NCBI RefSeq assembly: GCF_010723575.1
Contig: NZ_BLKZ01000002.1
Span: forward strand, 248,001 to 312,000
DNA length: 64,000 nucleotides
Source: Mycobacterium bourgelatii
GTDB lineage: Bacteria; Actinomycetota; Actinomycetes; Mycobacteriales; Mycobacteriaceae
Direction: 5' to 3'
The position numbers and the translations under genes are program-made. The notes below the pieces were generated by a model, which had not been told where the DNA came from, searched no databases, and was given only the letters and a program-made list of their open reading frames with translations. Below are positions 35,518 through 43,613 of the stretch, piece after piece (the first letter of the stretch is position 1; every line of letters begins with the position of its first letter).

Positions 35518-35940
35518 TCAGACTCCCAGGCCGGGGCCAGGACCGCCCGGCCTAGGCCCGGGCGGGACCGGCGGGGCACCTGGACCACCCGGCGGCACAC
35601 CCGGTTGCCCGGGTTGCGCTCCGGGGGGCGCCGGCGGACGCATCGCCCCGGCCAACGCACCCAGACGCTCCTGCGCCATCCTGGTGACCTGCTGCGAGGC
35701 ATCACGCATCGCGCCAACGATCAAGTCCTGCAACGTCTCGATGTCGCTGGGGTCAACGACCTTGGGGTCGATCGTCACCGCGACTACCTCGCCGCTGCCC
35801 TTCACCTTGACCTGGACCAGGCCACCGCCGGCCGAACCGTGCACTTCCGAGTTCGCCAACTGGTGCTGAGCTTCCAGTAGCTTTTGTTGCATCTGCTGCG
35901 CCTGTGCGAGCAGTTGCGACATATCGCCTCCGGGTTGCAT
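35518..35940 (-). CDS. YbaB/EbfC family nucleoid-associated protein
   Basis: A 140-residue protein. The N-terminal coiled-coil (QLLAQAQQMQQKLLEAQHQL) is followed by the YbaB core GLVQVKVKGSGEVVAVTIDP and DLIVGAMRDASQQV. The C-terminal 40 residues are a Pro/Gly tail (PGAQPGQPGVPPGGPGAPP), longer than in most bacteria. YbaB proteins form dimers that bind DNA and are nearly always next to recR. Start ATG 35940. Confidence 0.93.
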   Translation of the reverse strand: MQPGGDMSQLLAQAQQMQQKLLEAQHQLANSEVHGSAGGGLVQVKVKGSGEVVAVTIDPKVVDPSDIETLQDLIVGAMRDASQQVTRMAQERLGALAGAMRPPAPPGAQPGQPGVPPGGPGAPPVPPGPRPGGPGPGLGV

Positions 35941-36025
35941 GACAGTCCCCTCGCATCTTGGTCTCGAGTTGGTTTCGCCTGCGGTTGTCGGCGATTTGAA
36001 ACCTCAAGCGTAGACGGCGGCGCGC

Positions 36026-36031
36026 TACCTT
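36026..36031 (+). promoter_or_regulatory. -10 hexamer TACCTT, leaderless promoter of amidase
   Basis: TACCTT ends 6 nt before the GTG at 36038, with no SD sequence between ybaB and the amidase. Confidence 0.48.
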
Positions 36032-36037
36032 GGCGCC

Positions 36038-36799
36038 GTGGACCTACGAGTTGGCCTTCGTGTCGGGGTAGCAATGGCGGCCGGGGCGCTTATCGCGGCC
36101 GGGACGCCCAACATCCCAGCAGCAACCGCAGCCCCTTCCACCATCGCCGGCATGGTCGTATTCATCGACCCCGGCCACAACGGCGCCAACGACGCATCCA
36201 TCAGCCGCCAGGTGCCCACCGGCCGCGGCGGCACCAAAGACTGCCAGGCCAGCGGGACGTCAACCAACAGCGGCTACCCGGAACACACCTTCACTTGGGA
36301 CACCGCGTTGCGCCTGCGCGCGTCACTCAACGCGCTCGGCGTGCGGACCGCCATGTCACGCGGTAACGACAACGCGCTGGGACCCTGCGTGGACGAGCGC
36401 GCCAACATGGCCAATTCACTGCGGCCCAACGCGATCGTCAGCCTGCACGCCGACGGCGGCCCCGCGACCGGCCGGGGATTCCACGTCAACTACTCATCCC
36501 CGCCGCTCAACGCGGCGCAGTCCGGGCCGTCGGTGCAGTTCGCCCGGGTGATGCGCGATCAGTTGCAGGCATCGGGCCTCCCGCCGGCCAACTACATCGG
36601 CCAAGGCGGCCTGTACGGGCGTTCGGACCTGGCCGGGCTCAACCTGGCGCAGTATCCGTCGGTCCTGGTCGAGTTGGGGAACATGAAGAACCCGGTCGAC
36701 TCGGCGTTGATGGAGTCGGCCGAGGGCCGCCAGAAGTACGCCGAAGCGCTCGTCAAGGGCGTCGCGGGTTTCCTGGCCACCCAGGCCCAGACGCGCTAG
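36038..36799 (+). CDS. N-acetylmuramoyl-L-alanine amidase (Ami1-like)
   Basis: A 253-residue Amidase_3 zinc enzyme that cleaves the peptide stem from muramic acid in peptidoglycan. The Sec signal peptide is residues 1-32 (GVAMAAGALIAAG...AAP). Zinc and catalytic residues lie in FIDPGHNGAND (H47), SLHADGG and VLVELGNMKN (Glu). A Cys pair (DCQAS and GPCVDE) may form a disulfide. It corresponds to Rv3717 (241 aa, recalled) and acts in the periplasm during division. The stop overlaps the convergent SRPBCC gene by 4 bp. Confidence 0.92.
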   Translation: MDLRVGLRVGVAMAAGALIAAGTPNIPAATAAPSTIAGMVVFIDPGHNGANDASISRQVPTGRGGTKDCQASGTSTNSGYPEHTFTWDTALRLRASLNALGVRTAMSRGNDNALGPCVDERANMANSLRPNAIVSLHADGGPATGRGFHVNYSSPPLNAAQSGPSVQFARVMRDQLQASGLPPANYIGQGGLYGRSDLAGLNLAQYPSVLVELGNMKNPVDSALMESAEGRQKYAEALVKGVAGFLATQAQTR

Positions 36800-37242
36800 C
36801 TCGAGGAGCTTTCCAGCTCTTTCTTCAAGTTGGCCAGCACTTCGCCCTGGATCTTCTTCAGCCCCAACGGCGCGAACGTCTTCTCGAAGAATCCCTTGAT
36901 GCCGCCCGCCCCGTTCCAGGACGTCTTGACGGTGACGCTGGAACCCGGTCCCGCAGGAGCGACCGTCCAGTTCGTCACCAAGGACGAGTTCGCGTCCTTC
37001 TCGATCACCGTGTGACCGGCCACGTCCACGCTGGCCTGGATGTCGCGCACCCGCGACTCGGTGGCCTGCAGTCGCCATTTCGCCACCGTGCCCTGCCCGT
37101 GACCGCCCTCGAGGACCTGGTAGTCGCTGTAGTGCGACGAAAGGATCTTGGGGCGGACGGTCTCGTAGTCGGCCACTGCTTCAAGCACGGCCGCGGGCTC
37201 AGCGTTGATCAAGATCGTGCTGGCTGCGCTCACCTGTCCCAT
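36796..37242 (-). CDS. SRPBCC (START-like) family protein
   Basis: A 148-residue polyketide-cyclase/dehydrase-like protein with a hydrophobic ligand pocket. It begins MGQVSAASTILINAEPAAVL and contains KWRLQATESRV and FEKTFAPLGLKKIQGEVLANL (long C-terminal helix). An SD (AAGGAG) precedes ATG 37242; 18 further upstream codons are open but lack the fold. Rv3718c position. Ligand unknown; the adjoining lipid-type methyltransferase operon suggests a hydrophobic substrate. Confidence 0.88.
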   Translation of the reverse strand: MGQVSAASTILINAEPAAVLEAVADYETVRPKILSSHYSDYQVLEGGHGQGTVAKWRLQATESRVRDIQASVDVAGHTVIEKDANSSLVTNWTVAPAGPGSSVTVKTSWNGAGGIKGFFEKTFAPLGLKKIQGEVLANLKKELESSSS

Positions 37243-37313
37243 CAGGCGCAACTCCTTCTGATCGCTCCGTGTCTGGCAGTAAAGTCCGCACTGCACGGTC
37301 GGATATCGAAGAC

Positions 37314-37319
37314 TAGGAT
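37314..37319 (+). promoter_or_regulatory. -10 hexamer TAGGAT, leaderless promoter
   Basis: TAGGAT ends 7 nt before GTG 37327 (4 nt before GTG 37324), arguing for the second of two adjacent GTG codons as the start of the oxidoreductase. Confidence 0.45.
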
Positions 37320-37326
37320 ATCTGTG

Positions 37327-38703
37327 GTGGCTGTCCCTGGATCCGCACAGTCAGCTCACACTGCAGGTGTAGAGCGTTTGCGCGCAAGTTATCGATCCAT
37401 CCCACCGACTGCGCCGGTACGACTCGCCAAGCCCACATCGAACTTGTTCCGCGCCCGCGCCAAAAGTGGTGCGCGCGGCCTTGATACGTCAGGGTTGACC
37501 GACGTCCTCGGCGTAGACCCCGACGCCCGCACCGCCGACGTCGCCGGCATGTGCACCTACGAGCGCCTGGTGGCCGAGACGTTGCGCTACGACCTTGCGC
37601 CACTGGTGGTTCCGCAATTGAAGACCATCACCGTCGGCGGCGCCGTCAGCGGCCTGGGCATTGAGTCGGCATCGTTTCGCAACGGCCTGCCGCATGAATC
37701 GGTGTTGGAGATGGACATCCTCACCGGCGCAGGAGAATTGCTCACCGTTTCCGCCGACGAGCACTCCGACTTGTACCGCGCGTTTCCCAATTCATATGGC
37801 ACGCTTGGATATTCGACACGAGTAAAAATCTCGTTGGAGCCAATTAAGCCGTTTGTGACGCTGCGGCATGTCCGATTCCACTCGGTGGACGCACTCATCA
37901 CGCAGCTGGAACGGATCGTCGACACCGGTGGATACGACGGCGTCCCGGTGGATTACCTCGACGGAGTGGTGTTCAGCGCCGACGAGAGCTACCTCTGCCT
38001 GGGCATTCGGACCATCACCCCTGGGCCGGTCAGCGACTACACCGGCAACGATGTTTACTACCAGTCGATCCGGCACGAAACCGGAATCAAGGACGACCGG
38101 TTGACGATGCACGACTACTTCTGGCGTTGGGACACCGACTGGTTCTGGTGCTCACGCGCGTTCGGCGCTCAGAACCCACGGGTGCGGCGGTGGTGGCCGC
38201 GGCGCTACCGGCGCAGCAGCTTCTACTGGAAGTTGGTAGCGCTGGATCAACGGTTCGGAATCTCCGACCGGATCGAAAAGCGCAACGGTCGTCCGCCGCG
38301 CGAGCGAGTTGTGCAAGACGTCGAGTTGCCGGTCGAACGAGTGGTCGAGTTCCTCGACTGGTTCCTCGCAACCGTGCCCATCACACCAATCTGGTTGTGC
38401 CCGTTGCGACTGCGCGATCACCAAGGCTGGCCGCTGTACCCGATCCGACCGGACCACACGTATGTCAACATCGGGTTCTGGTCGTCGGTGCCGGCGGGTG
38501 CCACCGAGGGTGAGACCAACCGCAAGATCGAGAACAAGGTGAGCGAACTCGACGGGCACAAGTCGCTGTATTCGGACTCTTACTATTCGCGCGAGGAGTT
38601 TGACGCGCTGTACGGCGGGGAGTCCTACAACACTGTGAAGAAGACCTATGACCCCGATTCCCGTCTGTTAACTCTGTACGAAAAGGCGGTGCAACGACGA
38701 TGA
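37327..38703 (+). CDS. FAD-binding oxidoreductase (GlcD/DHCR24-like)
   Basis: A 458-residue FAD-linked oxidoreductase. The PP-loop FAD domain includes VDPDARTADVAGMCTYERLV, LKTITVGGAVSGLGIESASF and MDILTGAGELLTVS. The C-terminal part is rich in Trp/Tyr (MHDYFWRWDTDWFWCS) as in sterol-reductase-like members. It is coupled by ATGA overlap to the cyclopropane-synthase-like methyltransferase. In actinobacteria this pair resembles the tuberculostearic-acid (10-methyl-branched fatty acid) bfaA/bfaB-type systems, which suggests paired lipid methylation and reduction. Rv3719 position. The specific lipid is not proven. Confidence 0.88.
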   Translation: MAVPGSAQSAHTAGVERLRASYRSIPPTAPVRLAKPTSNLFRARAKSGARGLDTSGLTDVLGVDPDARTADVAGMCTYERLVAETLRYDLAPLVVPQLKTITVGGAVSGLGIESASFRNGLPHESVLEMDILTGAGELLTVSADEHSDLYRAFPNSYGTLGYSTRVKISLEPIKPFVTLRHVRFHSVDALITQLERIVDTGGYDGVPVDYLDGVVFSADESYLCLGIRTITPGPVSDYTGNDVYYQSIRHETGIKDDRLTMHDYFWRWDTDWFWCSRAFGAQNPRVRRWWPRRYRRSSFYWKLVALDQRFGISDRIEKRNGRPPRERVVQDVELPVERVVEFLDWFLATVPITPIWLCPLRLRDHQGWPLYPIRPDHTYVNIGFWSSVPAGATEGETNRKIENKVSELDGHKSLYSDSYYSREEFDALYGGESYNTVKKTYDPDSRLLTLYEKAVQRR

Positions 38704-40007
38704 CGATCACTGCGCCCACCAACCCGTTAGGCCCCCGGCTGAGCATGGCGGAGGTCCTGAAGATCTTCACCGCCTCGGGGGAACAACCACTGAAATTCAC
38801 TGCCTACGACGGCAGCGTCGCCGGCAAAGAAGACGCCCCGTTAGGACTCGAACTCAAGTCCCCGCGCGGGGCCACCTACCTGGCGACTGCCCCCGGCGAA
38901 CTCGGCATCGCGCGGGCCTACGTGTCCGGCGACTTGCAGACGCACGGGGTACATCCCGGAGATCTCTACGACCTGCTGATGGCGTTGACCGACCGGGTCC
39001 AGTTCAAGAGGCCGTCGTTGCGGGTGCTGGCGAACGTGGTGCGGTCGATCGGCGTGGAGAACCTGTTGCCGGTCCCGCCGCCACCTCTGGAAACGCCGCC
39101 ACGGTGGCGTCGGGTCGCCGAGGGCTTGCGGCACAGCAAAACCCGCGACGCCGAAGTTATCCACCACCACTACGACGTCTCCAACAACTTCTACGCGTGG
39201 GTCCTCGGCCCGTCGATGACCTACACCTGCGCGGTCTACCCGACCCCCGATGCGACGCTGGAAGAAGCCCAAGAAAACAAGTACCGGCTGGTCTTCGAGA
39301 AACTGCGGCTACAGCCGGGCGACCGATTGCTCGACGTCGGATGCGGCTGGGGCGGCATGGTGCGCTACGCCGCCCGACGTGGTGTGCGCGCCATCGGCGC
39401 CACCTTGTCGGCCGAGCAGGCCAAGTGGGCTCAGCAGGCGATCGAAGACGAAGGGCTCGCGGACCTGGCCGAGGTGCGGCACTGTGACTACCGCGACGTG
39501 CCCGAGACGAACTTCGACGCGGTTTCCTCGATCGGGCTCACCGAACACATCGGCGTCAAGAACTACCCGCGCTATTTCGCGTTCCTCAAGTCCAAATTGC
39601 GCACCGGGGGACTGCTGCTCAACCACTGCATCACCCGGCATAACAACACATCGACGCCGTTCGGGGGTGGTTTCACCGACCGCTATGTCTTTCCCGACGG
39701 GGAGCTGACCGGCTCGGGTCGCATCATCACCGAGATCCAAGAAGTCGGCTTCGAGGTGTTGCACGAGGAGAACCTCCGGCACCACTACGCGATGACACTG
39801 CGCGACTGGGGCCGCAATCTCGTGGAGCACTGGGAGGAAGCGGTCGTCGAGGTGGGGTTACCGGTGGCCAAGGTGTGGGGCTTGTACATGGCGGCCTCGC
39901 GAGTAGCTTTCGAACGCAACAACATTCAGCTGCATCACGTGCTGGCCGCCAACGTCGACACCTGGGGTGAGGACGCGTTGCCGCTGCGGCCCTGGTGGAC
40001 GCCCTAG
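38700..40007 (+). CDS. Cyclopropane-fatty-acid-synthase-family methyltransferase
   Basis: A 435-residue SAM-dependent enzyme of the CFA/mycolic-methyltransferase superfamily (Rv3720 position). Residues 1-150 are an N-terminal CFA-like domain. SAM motif I is LLDVGCGWGGMVRYAARRG near residue 210. VIHHHYDVSNNFYAWVLG and MTYTCAVYPTPDATLEEAQ are family signatures, and SSIGLTEHIGVKNY and FPDGELTGSG follow. ATG overlaps the stop of the FAD oxidoreductase (ATGA). Its stop overlaps the dnaX stop on the other strand by 4 bp. Likely membrane-phospholipid acyl modification. Confidence 0.92.
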   Translation: MTITAPTNPLGPRLSMAEVLKIFTASGEQPLKFTAYDGSVAGKEDAPLGLELKSPRGATYLATAPGELGIARAYVSGDLQTHGVHPGDLYDLLMALTDRVQFKRPSLRVLANVVRSIGVENLLPVPPPPLETPPRWRRVAEGLRHSKTRDAEVIHHHYDVSNNFYAWVLGPSMTYTCAVYPTPDATLEEAQENKYRLVFEKLRLQPGDRLLDVGCGWGGMVRYAARRGVRAIGATLSAEQAKWAQQAIEDEGLADLAEVRHCDYRDVPETNFDAVSSIGLTEHIGVKNYPRYFAFLKSKLRTGGLLLNHCITRHNNTSTPFGGGFTDRYVFPDGELTGSGRIITEIQEVGFEVLHEENLRHHYAMTLRDWGRNLVEHWEEAVVEVGLPVAKVWGLYMAASRVAFERNNIQLHHVLAANVDTWGEDALPLRPWWTP

Positions 40008-41812
40008 CCCTCTATGCGACGAGCGCCCAGTTCGTTCTGCAGTAATTCCAGGGCGACCTCTTCGGGGTCGCGGCGCGGCGCCGACGGGTCTATGCGTCCC
40101 GCTTCGGCCAGCATGCTTTCTTCCTCGTCGCGCTGAGCCGCATCCACTTCCGGGGCGGGCCTGTCGACCTTGGGAGGAGGTGAGTTGCCGACGGTCTCGC
40201 CGGTGCCGGTTTCGCACCGAACCCGCCAGTTGACGCCGAGCGCGTCCTTGAGCGCCTCGGCGATGACGTCGGCGTTGCGCTGTTCGCAGAGTCGCTTGGC
40301 CAGCGGCGCCGACTCGTGGGCCAGCACCAAGGTGTTGCCTTCGAGGGCCCGGACGGTGGCGCCGGCCAGCATCACCTCGGTGGTGCGGCTGCGCTGGCGG
40401 ACCTTTTCGCGCACGGTTGGCCACATCGTCCGCACCGCGGCCGCGCTGAGTTCGCCCGGCGCGGCGGCTGGTTCTGGTGGCGGTGGCGGCGCCGGTGCCG
40501 GTGGTGGCGCCGGTGTGGGCGCGGCGGGGGGCTCCCGGCGAGCTACAGGTGGCGGCGTGCTTTCGCGTGCCGGTGCGCGGCGCGGCGCCGGTGGCGGTTC
40601 GGCCACCGCGCTCGCAGCTGCGGCCGGAGCCGCGTTCGGAGCTGCAGCGGGAATCGACATTTCCAGCCGCTTCTCGATCCGCTCGACACGTTGCAGCAAC
40701 GCGGATTCGGCGTCGCTGGCCGATGGCAACAGCAGCCGCGCACACACCACTTCCAGCAGCAACCGGGGGGCGGTCGCGCCGCGCATCTCCCCCAGGCCGG
40801 CCTGGACCACCTCCGCGTATCGCGTCAGAGTCGCCGGCCCGATGCGCGCCGCCTGCTCACGCATCTTGTCCAGCACGTCCTCCGGCGCGTCGACCACGCC
40901 GCGGGATGCCGCGTCGGGAACCGCTTGCAACAGGATGAGGTCGCGGAAACGCTCCAACAGGTCGGTAGCGAAGCGACGAGGGTCGTGCCCGGCGTCGATC
41001 ACCGACTCGACCGCTCCGAACAACGCCGCCGCATCCCCCGCGCCGAGCGCATCGACCGCGTCGTCGATCAGCGCGACGTCGGTGGCTCCGAGCAGACCCA
41101 ACGCCCGCTGGTAGGTGACGTGCGAACCCTCAGCGCCGGCCACCAACTGGTCCAGCACCGAGAGGGTGTCGCGGGGCGACCCGCCACCGGCCCTGATGAC
41201 CAGCGGGAACACCGCATCGTCGACGACGACGCCCTCCTGCTCGCAGATGCGACCGATCAGGGTCCGCATGGTGCGCGGCGCCAACAGCCGGAACGGGTAG
41301 TGGTGCGTGCGCGACCGAATGGTCGGCAGCACCTTCTCGGGCTCGGTGGTGGCGAAGATGAAGATCAGGTGCTCCGGGGGTTCCTCCACGATCTTCAACA
41401 GCGCGTTGAACCCGGCGGTGGTCACCATGTGCGCCTCGTCGACGATGAACACCCGGTACCTCGACTGCGCGGGCGCGTAGAACGCGCGGTCACGCAGCTC
41501 GCGGGTGTCGTCCACACCGCCGTGGCTGGCGGCGTCGAGCTCGACCACGTCGATGCTGCCGGGCGCATTCGGCGCCAGCGCCACGCAGGAGTCGCAGACG
41601 CCGCACGGCGTGGCGGTGGGCCCCTGCGCACAGTTCAGCGATCGCGCCAGAATCCGCGCTGACGACGTCTTGCCGCAGCCGCGCGGCCCGGAGAACAAGT
41701 ACGCGTGGTTGATCCGGCCGGCTTCCAGGGCGATGGACAGCGGTTCGGTGACGTGCTCCTGCCCCACCACCTCGGCGAAGGTCGCCGGTCGATACTTGCG
41801 GTACAGAGCCAC
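40004..41812 (-). CDS. dnaX: DNA polymerase III subunits gamma/tau
   Basis: A 602-residue clamp-loader ATPase. The Walker A motif GPRGCGKT is at residues 42-49. The zinc-binding cysteines are C61, C70, C73 and C76 (CAQGPTATPCGVCDSC). RVFIVDEAHMVTTAGFNALL (Walker B), EPPEHLIFIFATTEPEKV and RSRTHHYPFRLL (sensor 1 and Arg finger) follow. Beyond about residue 400 there is a Pro/Ala-rich linker and then a C-terminal tau-like region (AAAVRTMWPTVREKVRQRSR). No slippery A-rich frameshift site is apparent. Older mycobacterial annotation names it dnaZX. Confidence 0.96.
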   Translation of the reverse strand: MALYRKYRPATFAEVVGQEHVTEPLSIALEAGRINHAYLFSGPRGCGKTSSARILARSLNCAQGPTATPCGVCDSCVALAPNAPGSIDVVELDAASHGGVDDTRELRDRAFYAPAQSRYRVFIVDEAHMVTTAGFNALLKIVEEPPEHLIFIFATTEPEKVLPTIRSRTHHYPFRLLAPRTMRTLIGRICEQEGVVVDDAVFPLVIRAGGGSPRDTLSVLDQLVAGAEGSHVTYQRALGLLGATDVALIDDAVDALGAGDAAALFGAVESVIDAGHDPRRFATDLLERFRDLILLQAVPDAASRGVVDAPEDVLDKMREQAARIGPATLTRYAEVVQAGLGEMRGATAPRLLLEVVCARLLLPSASDAESALLQRVERIEKRLEMSIPAAAPNAAPAAAASAVAEPPPAPRRAPARESTPPPVARREPPAAPTPAPPPAPAPPPPPEPAAAPGELSAAAVRTMWPTVREKVRQRSRTTEVMLAGATVRALEGNTLVLAHESAPLAKRLCEQRNADVIAEALKDALGVNWRVRCETGTGETVGNSPPPKVDRPAPEVDAAQRDEEESMLAEAGRIDPSAPRRDPEEVALELLQNELGARRIEG

Positions 41813-41929
41813 GTCAGCAGGCTACCGACGAGGGGTGACGCCTACCCCGCTGGCGTTGAGTCTGCGCTGAGGGCGCACCACACTCGCCCTTGTCCGCCAC
41901 CAGCGCAGAGTCAATTCCGAGGATTGCCC

Positions 41930-43222
41930 TCAACGCGCGCTCGGTGACAGCTCGAGCACCGACTCGGTGGCCGCCAGCAGCGCGCACGTCGCCAATCCGT
42001 CGACGGCGTCGCTCAGGTCCGGCAAGGACGGGAATGTCGGCGCGATCCGGATGTTCTTGTCGTCGGGGTCCTTGCGGTACGGGAACGATGCGCCCGCCTC
42101 GGTGACCGCGATACCGGCGTCCTTGGCAAGCGCGACGGTGCGGCGCGCCGTGCCCGGCAACACGTCGAGGCTGATGAAGTAGCCACCCTTGGGTTCGGTC
42201 CACGACGCGATCTTGGAGTCACTCAGCCGCCTGTCCAGGATTTCGAGCGTCAACGCGAACTTGGGCGCCAGGATCTGCTGGTGGCGCTGCATGTGCAGCC
42301 GCACGCCGTCGGCGTCGCCGAAGAAGCGCAGGTGACGAAGCTGATTGACCTTGTCCGGGCCGATGGACTTCTTTCCGGCGTGCTGCAGATACCACGCGAT
42401 GTTCCCCAGCGACCCCCCGAAGAAGCTCACTCCGGCACCGGCGAAGGTGATCTTCGACGTGGACGCGAAGACGTAGGGCCGGTTGGGGTTGTTCGCCTTG
42501 GCGGCCAGGCCCAGGACGTCGACCTGGCGGATGAAGTCGTGGGTGAGCGTGTGCACCGCATACGCGTTGTCCCAGAACAGACGGAAGTCGGGCGCCGCTG
42601 TGCGCATCTGCACGAGCCGACGGACGGTTTCCCAGGAATAGGTGATCCCGGTGGGGTTGCCGAACACGGGTACGTTCCACATCCCCTTGACCGCCGGGTC
42701 GACGGCGACCAGCTCTTCGATCAGGTCCACGTCCGGGCCGTCCTGCAGCATGGGGACCGGGATCATCTCGATGCCCATCGATTCGGTGATGGCGAAGTGG
42801 CGGTCGTATCCGGGCACCGGGCACAGGAATTTGACGGTGGGTTCGTCCTTCCAGGGCCGCGGTGAATCCACGCCGCCATAGATCATCGAGAAGGCCACCA
42901 GATCGTGCATCAACTCCAGGCTGGAGTTGTTTCCCGCGATCAGGTTCGGCACCGGGATGCCGAGCAGCTCCCCGAAGATGGCGCGCAGTGCCGGCAGGCC
43001 GTGCAGGCCGCCGTAGTTGCGGGTGTCGACGCCTTCTGGGTCGCGATAGTCGTCGCCGGGCAGGCTCAACAGCTGGTTGGACAGGTCAAGTTGTTCCGCA
43101 GCGGGTTTGCCGCGGGTGAGATCCAGGGACAGCTTTTTTGCCTGCAGGTCCGCATAATCCTGCTGATGACGGGCATGCAGCTTGGTCAGCTCTTCAGGAC
43201 TCAGGGAATCGAACGCCACCAC
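41930..43222 (-). CDS. PLP-dependent aspartate aminotransferase (class I/II, Rv3722c-type)
   Basis: A 430-residue fold-type I aminotransferase. Features: LSLDLTRGKPAAEQLDLSNQ, FLCPVPGYDRHFAITE, VPVFGNPTGITYSW, FRLFWDNAYAVHTL (PLP Asp/Tyr), and the Schiff-base lysine in VFASTSKITFAGAGVSFFGG. Older annotation describes a MocR/GntR-like regulator domain, but no HTH is present. The M. tuberculosis orthologue was shown to be the main aspartate aminotransferase. The start is at one of two adjacent GTG codons (43222 or 43219), with AAAGG 5-8 nt upstream. Confidence 0.93.
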   Translation of the reverse strand: MVAFDSLSPEELTKLHARHQQDYADLQAKKLSLDLTRGKPAAEQLDLSNQLLSLPGDDYRDPEGVDTRNYGGLHGLPALRAIFGELLGIPVPNLIAGNNSSLELMHDLVAFSMIYGGVDSPRPWKDEPTVKFLCPVPGYDRHFAITESMGIEMIPVPMLQDGPDVDLIEELVAVDPAVKGMWNVPVFGNPTGITYSWETVRRLVQMRTAAPDFRLFWDNAYAVHTLTHDFIRQVDVLGLAAKANNPNRPYVFASTSKITFAGAGVSFFGGSLGNIAWYLQHAGKKSIGPDKVNQLRHLRFFGDADGVRLHMQRHQQILAPKFALTLEILDRRLSDSKIASWTEPKGGYFISLDVLPGTARRTVALAKDAGIAVTEAGASFPYRKDPDDKNIRIAPTFPSLPDLSDAVDGLATCALLAATESVLELSPSAR

Positions 43223-43260
43223 ACGGCCTTTCGGTCCGACGCTTTGAATACTGGCTCTGC

Positions 43261-43280
43261 GGTCCCCGACTAAGGGGACC
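43261..43280 (-). terminator. Hairpin at the 3' end of SRP RNA
   Basis: GGTCCCC (43261-43267) and GGGGACC (43274-43280) pair perfectly around a 6-nt loop at the end of the SRP RNA gene. One arm overlaps the RNA 3' stem, so the hairpin may alternatively compete with it. Confidence 0.55.
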
Positions 43281-43360
43281 CCGCGCACCCGACAGAGCCC
43301 ATTGACCCTTGCTGCCTTCCGGCCCTGGGGGAGTTCACAGGATAAACGCCGCGCGGGGTC
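43274..43360 (-). ncRNA. ffs: Signal recognition particle RNA (4.5S type)
   Basis: The minus strand contains the invariant SRP Alu-less core: CAGGGCCGGAAGGCAGCAAG followed by GGTCAATGGG. It is closed by the terminal stem GACCCCGCGC (5', 43360) with GCGCGGGGTC (3', near 43274). A -10 hexamer TACACT (43368-43373) ends 7 nt before 43360, fixing the 5' end. The RNA pairs with Ffh for co-translational membrane targeting. It sits between the aminotransferase and tRNA-Ser, as in other mycobacteria. Confidence 0.95.
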
Positions 43361-43422
43361 CAACGAGAGTGTAATACCCGGGTTGGAAGCGTCGGCGGGC
43401 AAGTAGCCGCTACCATGGCCAC

Positions 43423-43508
43423 GGAGGATTCGCCTAGTGGCCTATGGCGCTCGCCTGGAACGCGGGTTGGGTTAACAGCCCTCGCGGGTTCAAATCCCGC
43501 ATCCTCCG
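43423..43508 (+). tRNA. serT: tRNA-Ser (anticodon GGA)
   Basis: An 86-nt class II tRNA. The acceptor GGAGGAT pairs with ATCCTCC, the anticodon stem CTCGC/GCGGG encloses CTGGAAC with anticodon GGA at 43457-43459, and a long variable arm follows. The T arm is CGGG-TTCAAAT-CCCG. CCA is not fully encoded (the sequence continues GCA). It reads UCC/UCU. A TACCAT hexamer at 43411-43416 may be its -10. Confidence 0.95.
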
Positions 43509-43613
43509 CAACTAGTCGCCCGTGTACACGGGCGCGCCCGGCTGGCCGCGTAAGCGCGGTGACGGTTGCGGTCACCGTTAGACTGGCTCGGACTCACCGG
43601 CCTGAGGAGGGGT

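Noticed and set aside
40004..41812. Programmed frameshift in dnaX giving a separate gamma subunit
   Set aside because: No A-rich slippery heptamer with a downstream stem was seen in this GC-rich gene.
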